Shown: piece after piece, positions 16,429 through 20,588 of the stretch
Layout: every line of letters starts with the position of its first letter
How positions within the stretch are numbered: position 1 is the stretch's first letter
DNA from: Micractinium sp. NFX-FRZ
Taxonomy: Eukaryota > Chlorophyta > Trebouxiophyceae > Chlorellales > Chlorellaceae
DNA length: 20,588 nucleotides
Assembly (NCBI GenBank): GCA_029339195.1
Contig: JAPTJF010000695.1
Coordinates: 1-20,588, forward strand
Direction: 5' to 3'
Program-made: the position numbers and the translations under genes
Notes under the pieces: generated by a model
Told to the model about the DNA's origin: nothing
Databases searched by the model: none
What the model saw: the letters and a program-made list of their open reading frames with translations, nothing else

Positions 16429-19326
16429 ATGCTGGACTGCCTGCGCCGCCACCCAGACATTGAGCGACCCTCTGCGGTCTTCCCCGCAACCCCCAGCACC
16501 CACGGTGGCAGCATGCTGCACCGCCTCACCGGCGCCGCCGGCCTGCTGCACCACAACGGCCTTCCTCAGCCCGTCACAGGCGCCGGCGGCCTGCCTCACC
16601 CCAGCATGGGCCCCGGCGGCCTGCTGCTTGCACCAGGTGGCGACGCAGTGGTTGATGAGGCGGCCAGGGCGGCTGCTCAGGCGCGGCACAAGTCCCTAAA
16701 GGCAGATGCGGAGGGGGCGATGCTGATTCTGAGGAAACTGCAGGTGCTGGTGTGGGGCGAGGGGAGAGTTTCAGAGTTTCACGTGTGAGTAAGTATGCAA
16801 TGCAATACAAATCTGCAGAGGAAGGCCGACTCGGTTGGCACCGTCAGCGTGCAGGCACAGCAAAGGTCATGGCATGCAGTGTGCACCCCCTAGATCCCCC
16901 ACGCTCCCGCCCTCCCTGCCTGGCTGCAGGCTCAGCCCCACCTGCGGGAGTACAGCGCCGTGCGAGCAGCCATCCACAACGCCACGGTAAGTGCAAGGTG
17001 CACTGCAGGAGCGCGCTGGGCGCTGCCCGCCGCTTACGTGTGCCTGCGGCCTGGCCAGCCAGGCTGATCCTTTGATGAAAGGCCTGCCCCCGCCTTCATG
17101 CTTGCCAGCACACCAGGGGCTGGCTGTGGGGGTGCCCTGGAGCGCTTGAAGCGGCCCGGCAGTGAGAGATGGCCCAGGCGGTGGCAGTCTCAGCAGGGGC
17201 TTGGTAACAGGTATTACTTGCCACGTCGTGCCCAGCATGCCGGGGACCGCCTCAGGACACCATCAGACGCGCTCCCTCGATGCCCAAGCTCGTCCCCCCC
17301 TTCCCCTCCCTGCACCCCTATCGATGCTCACGCAGGCTGTGGCGTTCCTGACGCAGCAGACCACTGGCTTGGGTCTGGGCTACATCTCTGGAACAGGTGC
17401 GTGCCTCATGTGTTGAGAAATGGGCAGCATGCGCACCCTGCCAGCTGGGCGCCAGGCAATCATGCGCCATGATGGTACTGCGCGCGACGCCCATGCTGTG
17501 CCTGCAGCGCATGCTCCTCTCGACCCCTGGTGCCAGGCCGGCACTCAGCCCGTCCTCCAAAAAGCAGTATGTGCCTGCCTCCGCCATGCTCATCCCGCCT
17601 GCACCCGCAGGCTTTGTCATCCGCCGCCTCTCGCGCCGCCCCGCCCCCGGCCAGCCCTCTTGGTCTGCCCCCAGCTACTACCGGGGGCACGGCCTGTGTG
17701 CCGGCCTCGTGGCAGGTGCGCCTGCCGCCGTGCTTGCGCTGGGGACGGGCAATGTTGCCCTTGGCAGGGGGTGCCACTGGATCACGGTGAGCGGCACCCC
17801 CTGCCAAGGGCAAGGTTGCCCATCCAGTGCGGCAGGGCAGTGCGGAGGGCACGGGGGGGAAGGGCGCGGGCAGGGGGAGGGCATGGCAGGGGGGGTTGAA
17901 GGGCGCGGGAGGGACAAGGGGCATCATGCCAGGGGGACTGCATTACCTGGATGCTCCCTGGCAGTCCCGTGCCGCCTTCTCACCCCAACAACCGTACTAA
18001 ATCATGCGCTGGCTCCCTGCTTCCCCCACGCTGCAGGCTGAGAGTATGTGCAGCCAGTGAAGTGCCAGCCCCTCTCCTTCCCTCCCTCCCTGGCTCTCTC
18101 CCTCCCTCCTCACCTGCTGCTCGCCACCTCCTCCCCTCCCCTCCCTCCCTCCCCACCTGCTGCTCGCCACCTCCTCCCTGCCCCAGGCTACGAGTACGTG
18201 CAGCGCATCGTGTGCATCCACAGCAGCCGGGTGCTGGAGAGGGTGACCCAGGGGGAGGCGCACCTGGGGCTGCAGGCGACCCTCATGGCAGGCAGCGACC
18301 TGCTGAGGTGCGTGCCAGCACAAGCTGTCTAATGTGTGCAATGCAAGGTGTGTCGGTGGGCGCCTGGGGCTGCCCGCACCGCTCTGGGCAGGCGGCGGCC
18401 GGCGCCTGTCAAGGTCGCGCCCTGGGGCGGCAGCCCAAGCCTGTGAGCTGCATGGGATCGGGGACTTGCCTGCCACTTGATTGCATGCACGGGCGTGCGA
18501 GCAGGGAGGTGTATGCCGGTCACCGAGTGAGGTCCGAGCACATCAAGCCGCCCAGCTCTGGGCCTCATCACCCGGCATGCAGGGACTTGGCGGCGCGGCC
18601 GGCCCACATCGACGCAGCCACGCCAGACGCCCCCCTCTCCTTCTCCATTGCTGCCGGGGCCATGGCCAACCTGTCGGTGCGGGGTGAGTGCAGGATGCCA
18701 GTGCAAGCTGCCGGCGCAGCGTGCATGGCCCTGTGCGGGGTGGTGTGGGTGGGTGGCTGCGCAGGTGTTCTGGGTGGTGTTGAGAGCGTGCCACCCACCA
18801 TGCCGCCTGCCTGCCTGCCCGCCTGCCTGACAAACGCTGTCTGGTTGCTGTTGCCGGGCAGCAGGGTTCTGAGCAGCAGCTGCTCGTCCCTCACTACATT
18901 ACTGTGTTGCGTGTGCAGTGGGCTGGACAAGGCAGGACCGCAGAATGAACCGGCAGCTGTTTGGAGACCTGACCCTGCTGGGGGTGACCGATGTGGGCTC
19001 GGAGCAGGTGCGCCAGGGCAGCTGCTGCTGTAAACAGTGCCGACAAGTGCTGGTGGTGAGTGCAAGCCAGGTAGACGCTACGTGCCTTGCCAGCTGCCAG
19101 TCCCACCCACTTCACAAACAAGTTGCACGCATGGCTGCCTCAGCGCCACCCGCCCGCTGAAGAGTGTTTCTTGACCCCGCCCGACCTGCCCACCTGCCCT
19201 GCCCTGCCCCTGCAGCTGATGGGTGGGCGAGACACCCCCCCTCCCGAGGAGTTTGCTGACCTGTACCGCACGCTGGACAAACTGTCCACGGCCTTCCGCC
19301 TCCCACACATCAGCTGGGAGCAGTGA
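16429..19326 (+). CDS. SYLF-domain (Ysc84/SH3YL1-type) predicted lipid-binding protein, eight exons
   Basis: Exons 16429-16743, 16930-16986, 17336-17396, 17611-17715, 18187-18307, 18583-18683, 18919-19007 and 19216-19326. All seven introns are GT-AG and every phase matches, giving 319 residues ending in TGA. Residues 1 to about 80 are a Gly/Leu/His-rich, probably disordered leader. A helix (AARAAAQARHKSLKADAEGA) leads into the SYLF domain (about 100-319). Recognisable segments are TGLGLGYISGTGFVIRRL, PSWSAPSYY with the family's WSAPS core, CLG-like HLGLQATLMAG, SFSIAAGAMANLSVR, MNRQLFGD (counterpart of the N-x-x-[FY]-[YF]-G segment) and PPPEEFADLYRTL. SYLF proteins bind phosphoinositides and act at membranes or actin patches. 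No SH3 or FYVE partner domain is present, so this is a stand-alone form. The ATG was chosen as the first in the open frame after a GC-rich leader. A further 5' exon cannot be excluded. Confidence 0.85.
17747..17821. repeat. 29-bp inverted repeat with 17-nt loop in intron 4 of the SYLF gene
   Basis: Left arm 17747-17775 and right arm 17793-17821 pair at 27 of 29 positions, with the inner 21 bp (17755-17775 with 17793-17813) perfect. The outer part of each arm is itself near-palindromic (GGGCAATGTTGCCC and GGGCAAGGTTGCCC). The RNA would fold into a very stable GC-rich hairpin within a 471-nt intron. Confidence 0.9.
18111..18178 (+). repeat. Direct repeat, 43-bp period, in the polypyrimidine end of SYLF intron 4
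   Basis: A 25-nt sequence at 18111-18135 is repeated exactly at 18154-18178, separated by CCCTCC-type pyrimidine tracts. The second copy ends 9 nt before exon 5 and overlaps the expected polypyrimidine tract and branch region, so repeat length changes could affect splicing. Confidence 0.85.
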
Positions 19327-20293
19327 CAGGGAGGGGGCGGGTGCGTCGCACACACCCGTTGGAAAGTGAGGGCGGCGGCTGCCCATTGCCTGGCGCTTCC
19401 CGCGCATCAAATGTGAAGCGGGCGGCTGCATGCGCCTTGCACGCGCCAAGGTGGCGAGGACGCATTGCGTGGTGTGTGCCAAGCAGTGGTGACATGCGCT
19501 GCCTCGGCTCACCTTACGCCCCCCAATCCCGCACCCGCCCCCCTCCTCCCAGCCACCCTGGAAGTGTACAGCTGCAGAGTGGTCGGCCCTGAGACTGGAC
19601 AGGAGCGTGGGCCTTCCAGCTTGAAGTGCAGTGCTAATGTGAAGCGCACGCTGTGCTGCTGTACGGCAGCGGGGCATGGTGCCTCCGCTGTGGAGGCGCG
19701 CAAGCCGGGTGCCGGCGCCGCTGAGTGCCGCTGCCGCTGCTGCCTCTCAGCCATGTCGAGATGCACTGCCTGGAATTTCCGGCTTTGCTTTCTTTGAAAC
19801 TGTGTGATTCATTGGGATCACTGACGCAAGGAGAGGAGGGAGAACCAACCCGCAGAAGGCACAGCAGTGGCGGGGCAGACGGGGGTGGCAGTGCGAGGAG
19901 GGGGAGGTGGAGGGTGGGGAGAGAACGGGATGCGAGGGGAGGGAAGGCATTTGGGGTGCAAGCTGCCCGCTGAGTGGCCAAAGTGACTGAGGCAGCGGGG
20001 GAGTGCTTTCCATGTCCATGAGGGTCGGTACCCGTGCCACCCTCCTGCGCCCCTTGTCCTCGAGAGACCTCTGAGGCCTCCGCCGCCGCCGCCGCTCCCC
20101 GCCGCCCACCGGCTCACCCTTCATCGCCTCAGGCCTGCGCATCCTCAACCGCACCCCCGCTCGGCCCTGGGCTAGTCTCACTCCCCAGCAGAGAAGAAGC
20201 AGAAAGAGGAAGTTGGTACGAGCTCGCACGAGCGGGCCCAGGTGTGAAAGCAAACAGTCGGCTCTTGCTGCCAGGGGAATTGCCCTAGACACG
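19327..20293. other. 3' region of the SYLF gene and intergenic DNA; nothing further recognised
   Basis: It should hold the 3' UTR. No TGTAA, the usual chlorophyte polyadenylation signal, was found after the stop codon. A purine-rich stretch (about 19830-19945) and a GCCGCC repeat near 20080 are present. Small ORFs lack motifs. Confidence 0.45.
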
Positions 20294-20363
20294 ATGCAGC
20301 CGCCCCCGTTGGAACTTTACATGCCCTGGGAGGGCCCCGACGGTGAAATTGATATAGCTGCAG
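20294..20363 (+). CDS. Possible first exon of a plus-strand gene truncated by the window end
   Basis: An ATG opens a 70-nt stretch reading MQPPPLELYMPW, an acidic EGPDGEIDIA segment, and then a GCAG|GTGAG donor. This composition and the strong donor suggest a real initial exon. The intron would run to near the window end. The acceptor at 20525 leads quickly to a stop, whereas one at about 20571 stays open. The family is not recognised. Confidence 0.3.
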
Positions 20364-20588
20364 GTGAGTTCAGCAAGCGGGAGGCGGGTCTGAAGCAGGA
20401 CCCACGGCTGGGTCTGGCGGTTCGCTAACTGCATATCTGCGGTGCAAACACTGTGAGGATTGAGCAAGGGAAATGATTACGGAAATGACTCGTCGGATGC
20501 ACACTCACTGAGTATACCTTCCCAGCCGCCGGGCCACCTCCGTGAAATGCCGCGCCGCTGCGTCAGAACAGCTTCAAATGGGATATTG

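Noticed and set aside
17951..19033. The longest plus-strand open frame (360 residues)
   Set aside because: It crosses several introns of the SYLF gene in changing frames. Only short pieces coincide with true exons.
1..20588. tRNA or rRNA genes, CRISPR arrays, bacterial-type operons
   Set aside because: No cloverleaf, rRNA-like or repeat-spacer pattern was seen by eye. Dense GT-AG introns show this is eukaryotic nuclear DNA.

Overview
This window looks like nuclear DNA of a green alga (Chlorophyta). It is very GC-rich and dense in introns that mostly begin GTGAG or GTGCG and end CAG. It encodes proline-rich Ser-Pro linkers of the hydroxyproline-rich glycoprotein kind, and it contains a gametolysin-type (M11) metalloprotease fused to lectin domains. 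Long single-frame ORFs are mostly misleading here. I rebuilt the genes by joining exons whose splice sites and codon phases agree.

Region 1 (1-11115, minus strand) is one giant gene of at least 26 exons that appears to run off the low-coordinate edge. Its start codon is at 11115-11113. It encodes a predicted secreted protein of about 1,890 residues or more. In order it has a signal peptide, an M11/metzincin protease domain with zinc motif HEMHHCMGLAH, and four Cys/Trp-rich lectin-like modules, three of them sharing a CLxxCxxC signature. Proline-rich linkers follow several modules. Then come two SUEL-type (rhamnose/galactose-binding) lectin domains, a PAN/Apple-like domain and the start of a third SUEL domain. 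The layout suggests a protease anchored to extracellular-matrix or cell-wall glycans. The window begins with a 74-base poly-G run, which would read as polyproline on the coding strand or may be an assembly artefact.

Region 2 (11116-16428) is poor in recognisable genes. It holds short hairpin repeats around ATCTAAAGATG, GGCAGG-type minisatellites and an isolated exon-like island. Its clearest feature is a 1.16 kb transposon-like element (about 14172-15336) with 14-bp terminal inverted repeats, subterminal TTTGCCCGT arrays and a perfect 9-bp flanking duplication. This is the profile of a non-autonomous Mutator-like element. It carries a decayed Ala/Gln-rich coiled-coil sequence.

Region 3 (16429-19326, plus strand) is an eight-exon gene for a 319-residue SYLF-domain (Ysc84/SH3YL1-type, predicted lipid-binding) protein. 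All seven introns join in phase. Its fourth intron holds a near-perfect 29-bp inverted repeat and a 43-bp-period polypyrimidine repeat. The last kilobase is apparently intergenic and ends in what may be the first exon of another plus-strand gene cut by the window edge.
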